Assembly: GCF_004328665.1 (NCBI RefSeq)
Contig: NZ_CP019770.1
Coordinates: forward strand, 248,001 to 312,000
Length of the DNA: 64,000 nucleotides
Direction: 5' to 3'
Source of the DNA: Pseudoalteromonas sp. DL-6
Lineage (GTDB): Bacteria > Pseudomonadota > Gammaproteobacteria > Enterobacterales > Alteromonadaceae
Shown here: piece after piece, positions 1 to 9,268 of the stretch
Position numbering within the stretch: the first letter of the stretch is position 1
Layout of the letters: each line of letters starts with the position of its first letter
Program-made: the position numbers and the translations under genes
The notes under the pieces: model-generated
Databases searched by the model: none
What the model saw: the letters and a program-made list of their open reading frames with translations, nothing else
Told to the model about the DNA's origin: nothing

Positions 1-1
1 A

Positions 2-685
2 GCTTATAAAAAAGAATATAATGTGTTGTTGCTTGATCTTCGTGGTCACGGTAAATCTAATGATCTATTACAAAACTTTGTAGATAATAATTACTCATTT
101 AATAATGTCTCTAAAGACATTATTAATGTGTTAGATCATAACAATATCACCAGCGCACACTTTGTTGGTATTTCATTGGGCACAATTCTTATTCGAAATA
201 TTGCAGAAATCGCCCCGCAATATGTTTCTAGCATGGTGCTAGGTGGAGCGGTTACTCGTTTTAACACTCGAAGTAATACCTTGGTTTATTTAGGCAATAC
301 CTTTAAACACTTGTTGCCTTACATGTGGCTGTATCGTTTATTTGCTTTTATTATGATGCCGAAAAAGCGTCATAAAGAGTCTCGACTTTTGTTTGTTCGT
401 GAAGCAAAACGCTTGTGCCAAAAAGAGTTTATAAAATGGTTTAAATTAGCCATGGACGTAAATCCTTTAATGCAGTATTTCAAAGAAAAAGACATTGATA
501 TACCCATTCTTTACATTATGGGTAAAGAAGATCACATGTTCCTTGGCCCGGTTAAAGAAATGGTAAAGCGCCATAAAAATAGCGTACTGCAAACAATTCA
601 CCATTGCGGCCATGTTTGTAACGTGGAACGCCCAGACTTATTCAATCAACACTCGCTTGCTTTTATCGCCCAACAAAATCGTTAG
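2..685 (+). CDS. alpha/beta hydrolase, 5' end outside window
   Basis: The reading frame is open from base 2, so the gene starts upstream of the window; the GTG at 23 is only an internal valine. The visible part has the alpha/beta-hydrolase core: the DLRGHGKS strand-loop, the nucleophile elbow GISLG (Ser), an acidic residue in YIMGKEDHMF and a catalytic-type His in HCGHVCNVERPD near the end. A lid-like, basic, aromatic-rich insert (MPKKRHKESR region) lies between the elbow and the Asp. The substrate cannot be told from sequence; the family includes esterases, lipases and C-C hydrolases. It converges on the cys operon. Confidence 0.85.
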   Translation, partial: AYKKEYNVLLLDLRGHGKSNDLLQNFVDNNYSFNNVSKDIINVLDHNNITSAHFVGISLGTILIRNIAEIAPQYVSSMVLGGAVTRFNTRSNTLVYLGNTFKHLLPYMWLYRLFAFIMMPKKRHKESRLLFVREAKRLCQKEFIKWFKLAMDVNPLMQYFKEKDIDIPILYIMGKEDHMFLGPVKEMVKRHKNSVLQTIHHCGHVCNVERPDLFNQHSLAFIAQQNR

Positions 686-735
686 GGTTGTAGAAGGAAT
701 AAACCCAACGGGATATAGAGCTGCTCGCGACACTA

Positions 736-760
736 AGCCCGCAGCCCGTAGCCCGTAGCG
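736..760. repeat. 7-bp tandem repeat, three units
   Basis: The units AGCCCGC, AGCCCGT and AGCCCGT lie head to tail at 736-756 and are followed by AGCG. They sit in the 77-bp gap between the convergent hydrolase and cysQ genes, and are more GC-rich than the surroundings. A second heptamer array with a different unit is at 31608-31635. Confidence 0.7.
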
Positions 761-762
761 TT

Positions 763-1533
763 TTATTCTTCTATCGCACTCACCACAAAATACGGATTTA
801 AGTATTCATCTTTGGTGTTGTAAATAAGCGGGCTGCCATCAAGTTGAGTGACTTTTGCACCGGCTATTTCGGCAATCGCATGGCCTGCTCCTGTATCCCA
901 TTCACAAGTTGGGCCTAAGCGCGGGTAAATGTCGGCACTGCCTTCGGCGACTAAACACAGTTTAAGTGAGCTGCCTTTTGACACCATTTCAACCTCATCA
1001 AAGCGTTTTACAAATTCAGCTAAATCAGGAGAGGGGTGCGAGCGACTGCCTACAACACGAATAAGGCCTTTGTTAGACTTGGTGGTGACTTTAAGCTCGA
1101 TGCGCTCATCGCCTTTATCTTTAAAAGCACCAATGGCTTCAGCGGCTATGTACGATACACCTAGCGCAGGGGCATCAACCACAGCTAAAACTGGTTTGCC
1201 GTTTTCGATTAGGGCAATATTAACGGTAAACTCGCCGTTCTTTTTAATAAATTCTTTGGTGCCATCAATTGGGTCAACCAGCCAATAGCTTTTCCATGTT
1301 TGGCGTACGTCCCAACCAATATCGGCGCTTTCTTCACTAAGCACAGGAATGTCTGGGGTGAGCTTTTTTAGTCCGGCAATAATGATTTTATGAGCTGCTA
1401 AGTCGGCGTCGGTTACGGGGCTTTCATCAGCTTTGTATTCAACGTTAAAGTCTTTGTTGTAAATACCCATAATCGCGCTTCCCGCTTCGCGAGCGAGAAT
1501 AAGGGTTTCTTCTAGCAGTTCAGTTTGGTTCAT
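763..1533 (-). CDS. cysQ: 3'(2'),5'-bisphosphate nucleotidase CysQ
   Basis: A 256-aa inositol-monophosphatase-fold phosphatase that hydrolyses 3'-phosphoadenosine 5'-phosphate (PAP) to AMP, clearing the by-product of PAPS reduction. The metal-binding residues are visible: SEES (66-69), DPIDGT (87-92) and WDTGAG (212-217). Length fits CysQ (about 246 aa in E. coli). It is the last gene of the minus-strand cys operon, 9 bp after cysC. Presence beside cysC and cysN supports PAP rather than inositol phosphate as substrate; this is inference from context plus family. Confidence 0.93.
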   Translation of the reverse strand: MNQTELLEETLILAREAGSAIMGIYNKDFNVEYKADESPVTDADLAAHKIIIAGLKKLTPDIPVLSEESADIGWDVRQTWKSYWLVDPIDGTKEFIKKNGEFTVNIALIENGKPVLAVVDAPALGVSYIAAEAIGAFKDKGDERIELKVTTKSNKGLIRVVGSRSHPSPDLAEFVKRFDEVEMVSKGSSLKLCLVAEGSADIYPRLGPTCEWDTGAGHAIAEIAGAKVTQLDGSPLIYNTKDEYLNPYFVVSAIEE

Positions 1534-1542
1534 TAGATGGGC

Positions 1543-2136
1543 CTATAGTATATGCTGATGTTTTAGATACGTTATCAGTTGAGCTACCGATTGGTCTAGG
1601 GTGTTTTTACTGGTATCTAAAATTATTTCAGGATTAACTGGCGGCTGGTAAGTAGAATCAATCCCGGTAAAGTGTTTAATTTCACCGGCGCGCGCCTTTT
1701 TATATAAGCCTTTTGGGTCGCGACTTTCACACACCTCAAGAGGGGTGTCGATGAATACCTCGATAAATTCACCCTCATCAACTAACTCACGAACCATGTC
1801 GCGCTCAGCTTTAAAAGGAGATATAAACGCAGTAAGGACTAACAAACCAGCGTCAACCATTAGCTTGGCGGTTTCGCCTACGCGGCGGATATTTTCAACG
1901 CGATCGGCATCACTAAAGCCTAAATCTTTACATAAACCATGGCGTACATTGTCGCCATCAAGTAGGTACGTGTGCGCACCTTGCTGATTGAGTGCTGCTT
2001 CTAGTGCATTCGCAACGGTACTTTTACCTGAGCCAGAAAAACCAGTAAACCATAAAATAGCCGGCTTGTGCTTTTTTTGTTCGCTGCGCTGTACTTTAGT
2101 GGTGGCGTAATTATGCCAAACAATATTGTTATCCAT
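1543..2136 (-). CDS. cysC: adenylylsulfate kinase CysC
   Basis: A 197-aa APS kinase that phosphorylates adenosine 5'-phosphosulfate at the 3' position to give PAPS, the second step of sulfate activation in the cytoplasm. The Walker A motif GFSGSGKST is at residues 32-40 and the conserved [10 protein letters not shown] segment follows near 105. The C-terminal part carries the typical [18 protein letters not shown] segment. It lies 33 bp downstream of the SLC13 permease gene and just upstream of cysQ, all on the minus strand. Full length, no anomalies. Confidence 0.96.
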   Translation of the reverse strand: MDNNIVWHNYATTKVQRSEQKKHKPAILWFTGFSGSGKSTVANALEAALNQQGAHTYLLDGDNVRHGLCKDLGFSDADRVENIRRVGETAKLMVDAGLLVLTAFISPFKAERDMVRELVDEGEFIEVFIDTPLEVCESRDPKGLYKKARAGEIKHFTGIDSTYQPPVNPEIILDTSKNTLDQSVAQLITYLKHQHIL

Positions 2137-2169
2137 TTGCTGTGTCTCTTTATGCTATAAACGCGGGCA

Positions 2170-3894
2170 TTAAAACGGAAATACCAGCGGGATCAAAGTC
2201 AGTACGGTGATTGAATAAATAATAGAAAGCGGTAGCCCCATCATTACATAGTCTTTTAGTCGGTAGTTACCCGCGCTATAAACCATTAGATTAGTTTGAT
2301 AACCAAAAGGTGAAATAAAGCTGGCTGAAGCGCCAAATGCAACCGCCATAATAAACGGTAAAGGTTCTACATTAAAGCCAATGGCTAATGAGTAGGCAAC
2401 CGGAAACGATAGCGCCGCTGCGGCATTATTAGTGATTAATTCGGTAAATAATACGGTCATTAAAAAGATAGCGATAAACGCGCCATAAGGGCCAAAGTCG
2501 CCCAGCACTACAAACATGGCGTCTGATATTTGCCCGGCAAGGCCGGTGCCTATCATCAGCTTAGCTAAACCTATAGCACTACCTACTACGGCAAGTAACT
2601 CAATAGGAAAGCGGCGCTTTATTTCGCTTAGTTTGATAGTACCACACAGCATTAGGCCAATAAGTAACACTAACAAGCCTTTAACCAGCGGTACTGCACC
2701 TAAAATACTTAATCCCAGTACACCTGCAAAACTTAACAATACAATGTTTGATTGTTTTGCACCGAGGTGGGTTTGTAAATCAAGCCCTGAAATATACACA
2801 AATTCGCGCTTTAAGTTAGTTAAGTCATAAAAGCTTTTACCAGGGGCGAGAATGAGTGAATCACCCGCTTGTAAGCGCACTTGCCCAAGCCCGCCTTGTA
2901 AGCGGTCGTGACCACGGCGAATAGCAATAACGGCCGCATGAAATTGCTCTCTAAAGCGGGCTTCTTTTACCGTTTTGCCAATTAATTTAGACGACTGACT
3001 AACGACAACTTCAACGAGGTGTTCAATGTCTTTTTCGTGTTTGTCATGCACCACTTTTAAGCCGTCAAAACGAGTAAGTAAAGGTACCGACTTTATATCG
3101 CCTACAAACAGCAGTATGTCGTCTTGTTGAATAATATGTTGCGGGGTCACGGCGCAAATGCGGTTGCCATCGCGAATAATTTCAGCCAAAAACAAGTCTT
3201 TTAAATCGCGTAAACCGTTTTCTTCTACGGTGCGGTTTATTAGTTTAGAACCACTTTGTACTTTCCCTTCTAAATAAAAAGGCACCACCTCTTGGCTATT
3301 TTTACCATTGTCGGGCAGGCATTTTAGCATCACTAAAATAGTGATTAAGCCAATACTGAGTGCGCCCAAACCCACCAAGGTAAAATCAAAAAAGCCCAGT
3401 GGCGCCATACCGGCATCTACTGCAAAACCATTTACAATTAAGTTAGTAGAGGTACCAATAAGCGTAATTGTCCCCCCTAAAATAGCGGTGTACGACAAAG
3501 GTAACAGCAGCTTTGAAGGGGAGTGATTTGGGTTATCCTTTATGGCGGTAATTAAAGAGGCAACCACCGCGGTATTATTAGTAAACGACGATAAAAAGGC
3601 GGTAGACAGCCCTAATTTAGTTACTGACTTAACTAAACTACCACTGGATAACGATTTAGCTAAGCGTTGAATAAGTGTGGTTTTTTCTATCGCTATCGAC
3701 ACTAAAATTAATAACACTAAAGTAATTAATGATGAGTTAGTGTAATTAACCAGCATGCTTTCTAAGTCAATTAACCCGGTTAGGTAGCTGGTGCCTATGG
3801 CACTAACAAATAACCATGCAGGATTAATACGGGTGCCAAACAGGCACCCGACTAAAAGCAACATAATGCCTGTTAAAATGAGCTGTTCTACCAT
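2170..3894 (-). CDS. SLC13-family permease with two TrkA-C (RCK_C) domains, probable sulfate transporter
   Basis: A 574-aa membrane protein. The N-terminal half (about 1-190) and C-terminal third (about 385-574) are strings of hydrophobic helices typical of the SLC13/DASS ion-transporter superfamily, including the conserved SFTNNTAVVA and LITNNAAAAL helix-break segments. Between them (about 205-360) are two soluble TrkA-C-like regulatory domains. The gene sits inside the cys operon, 34 bp after cysN and 33 bp before cysC. Known: SLC13 members carry sulfate or dicarboxylates, and homologues with TrkA-C domains include sulfate transporters. Inferred: this one imports sulfate. It replaces the CysTWA ABC system in this locus. 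Confidence 0.85.
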   Translation of the reverse strand: MVEQLILTGIMLLLVGCLFGTRINPAWLFVSAIGTSYLTGLIDLESMLVNYTNSSLITLVLLILVSIAIEKTTLIQRLAKSLSSGSLVKSVTKLGLSTAFLSSFTNNTAVVASLITAIKDNPNHSPSKLLLPLSYTAILGGTITLIGTSTNLIVNGFAVDAGMAPLGFFDFTLVGLGALSIGLITILVMLKCLPDNGKNSQEVVPFYLEGKVQSGSKLINRTVEENGLRDLKDLFLAEIIRDGNRICAVTPQHIIQQDDILLFVGDIKSVPLLTRFDGLKVVHDKHEKDIEHLVEVVVSQSSKLIGKTVKEARFREQFHAAVIAIRRGHDRLQGGLGQVRLQAGDSLILAPGKSFYDLTNLKREFVYISGLDLQTHLGAKQSNIVLLSFAGVLGLSILGAVPLVKGLLVLLIGLMLCGTIKLSEIKRRFPIELLAVVGSAIGLAKLMIGTGLAGQISDAMFVVLGDFGPYGAFIAIFLMTVLFTELITNNAAAALSFPVAYSLAIGFNVEPLPFIMAVAFGASASFISPFGYQTNLMVYSAGNYRLKDYVMMGLPLSIIYSITVLTLIPLVFPF

Positions 3895-3927
3895 GCTTTA
3901 AATGTTCCTAACAGGCGTTCATTAACG

Positions 3928-5352
3928 TTATAGCTTTGAGATATCAAGCGCTTGCCAATGTGGAAAGTGCTTGCGTACGAGGGCATTAAATTCAACTTCA
4001 AAGTCGCTAAATTGTCCCGCGTTTTCTTCACTTTGCAGTACCTGTTCTATCATTCCCGCTGCAACCGTTAAGTTTGATAAACGATCAATAAGAATAAACG
4101 AACCGGTTTCATGATTATGATGGTACTGATCGGCTAAAATAGTCTCGGTCAGCTCCAGTGTCACAATCGCAATTTCGTTTAACTGCAATGAATCTGCACT
4201 GCCATGCTCTAGGGTGTTTACATCAATAGTATGGTCTATTTTTGTGACCATGGCCGAGGTGTTTTTACTGCCAAGTTTAAGGTTGTAGCTTTTACCGAGT
4301 ACCAATGGTGACTCGTGCATCCACACAATTTTAGCCTGTAATTGGTTGGTTACTTGCGCTTGCGAATTCGCAGGTACAATAACGTCTCCTCGGCTAATAT
4401 CTATTTCAGTATTGAGGGTCACTGTAATTGCTTGGCCAGCTTCGGCGGTGTCGAGGTTGCCATCAAAAGTAACAATTTCTTTAATATGTGATGTTTTACC
4501 TGAAGGCAGTACCTTCACTTCATCACCTACACGTAATTTACCTGATGTAAGCGTGCCTTGAAAACCCCGGAAGTTTAGATTAGGGCGTACCACGTATTGC
4601 ACCGGAAGACGCGCTTCAAAACCGGTGTCAATTTCAGCTGCTGGTGAGTCTTCTAATAGCTCAAGCAACGGCTTGTCGGTGTAATAAGGAGTATGTGCAG
4701 AGCGGGTTACTACGTTATCGCCTTTAAGTGCCGACATAGGCACAAACTTAATGTTTGATACGTTAAGTTGCTCGGCAAATTTTAAATAGTCAGCTTTAAT
4801 TTTTTCATAAACCGTTTCGTCAAAATCAACAATATCCATTTTGTTAACCGCAACCACAAACTGCTTAATACCTAATGAGTCACAAATAAAACTATGACGT
4901 TTAGTTTGTACCTGCACACCATAACGTGCATCCACTAAAATAATGGCAACATCACTGGTTGATGCACCGGTAACCATGTTACGGGTGTACTGCTCATGCC
5001 CTGGGGTGTCGGCAATAATAAACTTACGCTTAGCGGTTGAGAAATAACGGTACGCTACGTCAATTGTTATGCCTTGCTCACGCTCAGCTTGAAGGCCATC
5101 AACTAACAGTGCTAAATCAAGCTCTTCACCGGCGTTACCCACTTTTTCGTTATCTTTATGAAGCGCGGCTAGCTGATCTTCATAAATTTGGTGACTATCG
5201 TGCAGTAGGCGGCCAATGAGGGTTGATTTACCGTCATCCACACTGCCACACGTTAGCATGCGCAATAAGCTTTTATCTTGTTGACGTGCTAGGTAAGCGT
5301 CTATACCAATTTCTTTTACTTCATTAAATGTATCGTTATTTAGGTTAGACAT
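3928..5352 (-). CDS. cysN: sulfate adenylyltransferase subunit 1 (GTPase) CysN
   Basis: A 474-aa EF-Tu-like GTPase whose GTP hydrolysis drives ATP sulfurylase, forming APS from ATP and sulfate. G1 is GSVDDGKST (36-44), G3 is DTPGH (115-119), G4 is NKMD (170-173); beta-barrel domains follow. It is the CysN form without a fused APS kinase, matching the separate cysC downstream. Its ATG overlaps the cysD stop by one base (TAATG), indicating translational coupling of the CysDN complex. Confidence 0.97.
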   Translation of the reverse strand: MSNLNNDTFNEVKEIGIDAYLARQQDKSLLRMLTCGSVDDGKSTLIGRLLHDSHQIYEDQLAALHKDNEKVGNAGEELDLALLVDGLQAEREQGITIDVAYRYFSTAKRKFIIADTPGHEQYTRNMVTGASTSDVAIILVDARYGVQVQTKRHSFICDSLGIKQFVVAVNKMDIVDFDETVYEKIKADYLKFAEQLNVSNIKFVPMSALKGDNVVTRSAHTPYYTDKPLLELLEDSPAAEIDTGFEARLPVQYVVRPNLNFRGFQGTLTSGKLRVGDEVKVLPSGKTSHIKEIVTFDGNLDTAEAGQAITVTLNTEIDISRGDVIVPANSQAQVTNQLQAKIVWMHESPLVLGKSYNLKLGSKNTSAMVTKIDHTIDVNTLEHGSADSLQLNEIAIVTLELTETILADQYHHNHETGSFILIDRLSNLTVAAGMIEQVLQSEENAGQFSDFEVEFNALVRKHFPHWQALDISKL

Positions 5353-6251
5353 TAGAAATACCCCTCACGTTTTTTCTTCTCCATAGAGCCTGCTGAGTCA
5401 TGATCGATCACTCGACCTTCGCGTTCAGATGACGATGAAAGCAGCATTTCTTCAATAATTTCGGTTAGATTGCTGGCTGTAGATTCAACTGCACCAGTCA
5501 GCGGGTAACAGCCTAATGTTCTAAAGCGAACCGACTTCATTTGCGGCACTTCACCTTCATTAAGCGGCATGCGATCGTCATCAACCATAATTAGCGTGCC
5601 ATCGCGCTCTACCACAGGGCGCTCTTTAGCAAGATACAGTGGCACCATTTCGATGTTTTCTTGATAAATGTATTGCCAAATATCTAGTTCAGTCCAGTTA
5701 GATAGTGGGAATACACGAATGCTTTCACCTGGGTTCACTTGGCTGTTATAGGTATTCCAAAGCTCAGGGCGTTGGTTTTTAGGATCCCAGCGATGGTGTT
5801 TATCACGAAATGAGTAAACACGCTCTTTGGCGCGTGATTTCTCTTCATCACGACGTGCGCCACCAAATGCGGCATCAAAACCGTATTTATTCAGCGCTTG
5901 CTTTAGCCCTTGAGTTTTCATGATATCGGTATGTTTACCCGAACCATGCGTGAATGGGCCTACACCCATTTCGATACCTTCAGGGTTTTTGTGCACGATT
6001 AAATCAAAGCCGTACTCTTTAGCTAAACGGTCGCGAAACTCAATCATTTCACGAAACTTCCAGTTGGTGTCTACGTGTAATAACGGAAACGGAATCTTTG
6101 CAGGGTAAAATGCTTTACGAGCTAAATGCAAAAGTACCGATGAGTCTTTACCGATTGAGTAAAGCATAACTGGGTTCTCAAACTCAGCGGCGACTTCGCG
6201 CATGATTTTGATACTTTCAGCTTCAAGTTGCTGAAGGTGAGTTAAAGCCAT
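5352..6251 (-). CDS. cysD: sulfate adenylyltransferase subunit 2 CysD
   Basis: A 299-aa ATP-pyrophosphatase-family protein, the catalytic subunit of ATP sulfurylase together with CysN. The PP-loop SIGKDSS is at residues 32-38. Conserved [16 protein letters not shown] and [14 protein letters not shown] segments are present, and the C-terminal REGYF tail is as in E. coli. The stop overlaps the cysN start, and cysG ends 43 bp upstream, so cysG-D-N form the start of the operon. Confidence 0.97.
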   Translation of the reverse strand: MALTHLQQLEAESIKIMREVAAEFENPVMLYSIGKDSSVLLHLARKAFYPAKIPFPLLHVDTNWKFREMIEFRDRLAKEYGFDLIVHKNPEGIEMGVGPFTHGSGKHTDIMKTQGLKQALNKYGFDAAFGGARRDEEKSRAKERVYSFRDKHHRWDPKNQRPELWNTYNSQVNPGESIRVFPLSNWTELDIWQYIYQENIEMVPLYLAKERPVVERDGTLIMVDDDRMPLNEGEVPQMKSVRFRTLGCYPLTGAVESTASNLTEIIEEMLLSSSSEREGRVIDHDSAGSMEKKKREGYF

Positions 6252-6294
6252 TGTTGGTCGTCCTACTAAAATGATTAAATTAAAATCTGTTAAA

Positions 6295-7716
6295 TTACGC
6301 TACGTCTGTCAGTGGTTGAGCAAAGCTACTGATCTGCGCTTTTTCACCAAACCAGTGTAATTGGTCATGTAGTGAGGCCACTTCACCTATAATGAGTAAC
6401 GCGGGCGAAATTATTTGATGCTGCTCAATGAGCTGCGCTAATTGGTCTAACTGTCCTGTGACAACACGTTGATTTTTACGGGTGCCGTTTTCAATAATTG
6501 CCACTGGTGTTGTTGCTTCTCGCCCATGTTTTAATAGCTCAGCTTGAATATGCGGCGATTTAATCACCCCCATATAAATAGCCAGTGTTTGGTTTTTTTG
6601 AGCAAGCGACTGCCAATTAAGCTCTTGGCCTTCCTTTTTACAGTGACCAGTAACAAATTGAATAGCTTGGGCATGGTCGCGATGCGTTAAAGGGATGCCT
6701 GCATAGGCACTACAGCCTGCGGCCGCTGTTATACCTGGCACTATTTGGTAATTTACGTTATTGGCTGCCAGTACTTGTACTTCTTCGCCACCACGGCCAT
6801 AAATAAACGGGTCGCCCCCTTTAATACGGCATACTTTTTTACCTTGCTGCGCTAAATCAACTAGCATCTGATTAGTATCTTCTTGAGCTACGCTATGATC
6901 GCCTAAGCGTTTACCCACACAAATTAAATCAGCATCGCGGCGCACTAATTCCATAATTTCATCGGAAACCAAGTAATCATATACCACCACATCGGCTTGT
7001 TGCATTAGTTGCAATGCTTTTAGGGTGAGTAGCTCCGGATCCCCAGGGCCTGCACCCACTACGTATACTTCGCCTTCTGGTTCAACTTTGGCATCTAGCA
7101 TTTGCTCTAATTGTTGCTCAGCGCCATGGGTGTCACCGGTTTGGACTTTACTCACTACTGATGAATCAAATACGCCTTCCCAAAACTGGCGACGATCGGC
7201 AAAGTGTTTAAAGCGCTGTTTTACTTTATGGCGAAAGCCACCGACTAAGTTGGCTAGCGGGCCAATATGCTGCGGGATAAGTGTTTCGAGCTTTTCGCGT
7301 AAACGCCGTGCTAATACCGGCGCGGTACCTGCGCTTGAAATCGCAATGGTAATTGGGTTGCGATCAACAATAGAGGGGAAAATAAAGGTACATTTAGGTT
7401 GATCATCCACCACGTTTACAAACACATTACGGGCATTGGCGAGTTCAAATACCGTATTGTTAACTTCATCATTGTCGGTGGCGGCAATAATCAAAATTTT
7501 GCCATCAAGATGTGACTCTTCAAAATAGGCATCTATTAATGTTACTTCATTGTTGTGAGCATGTTCTTTTAATTCATCACAAAACCATGGGGCAACTAAG
7601 GTTACAGCGGCACGCGCTTTTAAGAACGCGCGGCATTTTCGCAAGGCAACCTCTCCACCGCCAACTACCAATACTGGCTTGTTGTCGAGTTTGGTAAAGA
7701 TAGGTAAATATTGCAC
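6295..7716 (-). CDS. cysG: siroheme synthase CysG (trifunctional)
   Basis: A 473-aa fusion making siroheme for sulfite (and nitrite) reductase. Residues 1-150 form the precorrin-2 dehydrogenase/ferrochelatase part: the NAD-binding GGGEVA motif (19-24) and SSAGTAP with Ser128, the position known to be phosphorylated in Salmonella CysG. From about 216 comes the uroporphyrinogen-III C-methyltransferase domain, with [12 protein letters not shown] at 220 and [13 protein letters not shown] further on. It is the first gene of the minus-strand operon; its promoter must lie in the 265-bp gap before deoC. Confidence 0.96.
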   Translation of the reverse strand: MQYLPIFTKLDNKPVLVVGGGEVALRKCRAFLKARAAVTLVAPWFCDELKEHAHNNEVTLIDAYFEESHLDGKILIIAATDNDEVNNTVFELANARNVFVNVVDDQPKCTFIFPSIVDRNPITIAISSAGTAPVLARRLREKLETLIPQHIGPLANLVGGFRHKVKQRFKHFADRRQFWEGVFDSSVVSKVQTGDTHGAEQQLEQMLDAKVEPEGEVYVVGAGPGDPELLTLKALQLMQQADVVVYDYLVSDEIMELVRRDADLICVGKRLGDHSVAQEDTNQMLVDLAQQGKKVCRIKGGDPFIYGRGGEEVQVLAANNVNYQIVPGITAAAGCSAYAGIPLTHRDHAQAIQFVTGHCKKEGQELNWQSLAQKNQTLAIYMGVIKSPHIQAELLKHGREATTPVAIIENGTRKNQRVVTGQLDQLAQLIEQHQIISPALLIIGEVASLHDQLHWFGEKAQISSFAQPLTDVA

Positions 7717-7981
7717 TGAGTAACGCCCCTAAAAAAGATAATAAAGTGTATAACGCAAAGGCAGAATATAGCGGCTATTGATAAGTAAAAAATAATTAAA
7801 TCTTAGTTGATATACTTAAAAGTTATATAAACTGTGTTTTTTAGGTCTAAATCTTATTTAGTAAGGGGGAGAGTGACATTTAGTATAAAAAACGCGCTTA
7901 TAGTGTTTGGTTATGAGCTATAGCAAGATTAAGCTATGATACGTATATAGTTTAAGGTTTCTAAAATTTCATGGGCATAAA
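7717..7981. other. divergent intergenic region, cysG / deoC
   Basis: This 265-bp AT-rich region separates the divergent cys operon and deoC, so it must carry both promoters. I could not identify convincing paired -35/-10 elements, a CysB or DeoR/CytR-type site, or a hairpin. No ORF of note is present. Confidence 0.5.
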
Positions 7982-8734
7982 ATGACAAATAACATTCAAA
8001 ACGCCATGCTAGCTGTTAGTTTAATGGATTTAACCAGTTTAAACACCGATGATAGTCAAGCTAGTATTAATGCATTAGTAAACAGTATTGATCCTAAGTT
8101 AGGCACGCCTGCTGCAGTTTGTGTGTTTAGTGAATTTGTAGATGATGCAAAAATAGCACTCGCTAATCGGTTATTGAGTCATGTAAAAGTGGCCACAGTG
8201 ACTAACTTTCCTACAGGTGATGTGCCACTTAATGAAGTGCTTAATGAAACACTAATAGCTATAGAGCGGGGGGCCGATGAAATTGACTTAGTCATTCCTT
8301 ACAAAGCACTTATAAAAGGCGAGGCCGATACCGTGCTGGAATACGTGAGTGAAAGTAAAAAAGCATGTGGTAGTCGCGCTAAACTTAAAGTGATTATTGA
8401 AAGCGGTGAACTAAAAACACCTGCACTTATTGCTCAAGCAACTGAGCTTGCTATTCAAGGGGGAGCTGATTTTGTAAAAACCAGCACCGGTAAAGTTGCG
8501 GTTAACGCCACGCTTGAAGCAACTGAAATTATGCTTAAAGTTATTAAAAAGTCATCAAAACCAGTTGGCTTTAAGGCCGCTGGCGGGGTAAAAACCTCTG
8601 TAGATGCCAATGCTTATATGCAACTAACAACCGAGATTATGGGGCATGAATATTTAGCACCAGAGACATTTAGGTTTGGCGCTTCCTCGCTTTTAAATGA
8701 CGTTTATAAGGTATTGCATGAAGCGCAGCAGTGA
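7982..8734 (+). CDS. deoC: deoxyribose-phosphate aldolase DeoC
   Basis: A 250-aa class I aldolase that cleaves 2-deoxyribose 5-phosphate to acetaldehyde and glyceraldehyde 3-phosphate in deoxynucleoside catabolism. The Schiff-base lysine lies in VKTSTG (Lys166), with the assisting acid in EIDLVIP (100-106). Family length (259 aa in E. coli). The usual deoA/deoB/deoD partners are not adjacent. Its 3' end overlaps the next gene by 17 bp. Confidence 0.96.
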   Translation: MTNNIQNAMLAVSLMDLTSLNTDDSQASINALVNSIDPKLGTPAAVCVFSEFVDDAKIALANRLLSHVKVATVTNFPTGDVPLNEVLNETLIAIERGADEIDLVIPYKALIKGEADTVLEYVSESKKACGSRAKLKVIIESGELKTPALIAQATELAIQGGADFVKTSTGKVAVNATLEATEIMLKVIKKSSKPVGFKAAGGVKTSVDANAYMQLTTEIMGHEYLAPETFRFGASSLLNDVYKVLHEAQQ

Positions 8735-9218
8735 TGCCGAAAAACAACAATTGGAGCACGATGCAGCTAAGTTGTTTCTGCGTTGCTATGAACAGCAAAC
8801 CGGCATTCATATGCGCCACATTTGGCATAATGAACCCGATAGACCTGATGTAAGCTGTTACCAAGCAAATGAGCAACTCGATATAGAAGTAGCGCATTTA
8901 TACGCTAGTGAAACCGAAGCAATGGCCGTGCTAGGCCGACCACTGTCGATACAAATGCAACGTGACTTAGCTGACATGGCTCAACAACCCAGTGAAAACC
9001 GACTGCAATCAGCATTAGGACGATTGCTCAAACAAAAAGCGACTAAGCGTTATTACTCAAAACGTACCTGGTTGCTAATTCGTAACGCTAGCACTATTTG
9101 GCATAAGAGCGACTTTGAAGCGGTAATAAAAACAATAGCTTTTCCAAATACCCATCAATTTGAGCAAATATGGTTACTGTGTGATTTTTATCGCGGTGAG
9201 TTATTACGAGTAGATTAA
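8718..9218 (+). CDS. conserved hypothetical protein overlapping deoC
   Basis: I do not recognise this family with confidence. The frame is open from 8697, but the ATG at 8718 is preferred because AAGG (8708-8711) stands 6 bp before it; this gives a 166-aa soluble protein translated from inside the last codons of deoC. It has no signal peptide or membrane helix. The segment PDRPDVSCYQ followed by LDIEVAHLY recalls the acidic strand pair of PD-(D/E)xK nuclease-like folds, but the lysine is not where expected, so this is only a suggestion. A terminator follows the stop codon directly. Confidence 0.75.
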   Translation: MKRSSDAEKQQLEHDAAKLFLRCYEQQTGIHMRHIWHNEPDRPDVSCYQANEQLDIEVAHLYASETEAMAVLGRPLSIQMQRDLADMAQQPSENRLQSALGRLLKQKATKRYYSKRTWLLIRNASTIWHKSDFEAVIKTIAFPNTHQFEQIWLLCDFYRGELLRVD

Positions 9219-9246
9219 AAGCGACTAGGGGATAGCCGCTTTTTTT
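9217..9246 (+). terminator. Rho-independent terminator after the deoC pair
   Basis: AAAAGCG, one mismatch, CTA, loop GGGGA, TAG, then CGCTTTT and a T run. The hairpin begins within the stop codon of the upstream gene. Confidence 0.8.
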
Positions 9247-9268
9247 GATTTAAATTGAATTGTATTGA

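Noticed and set aside
736..760. CRISPR-like repeats here and at 31608-31635
   Set aside because: The units are 7 bp without spacers, and no cas genes are present; these are simple tandem repeats.
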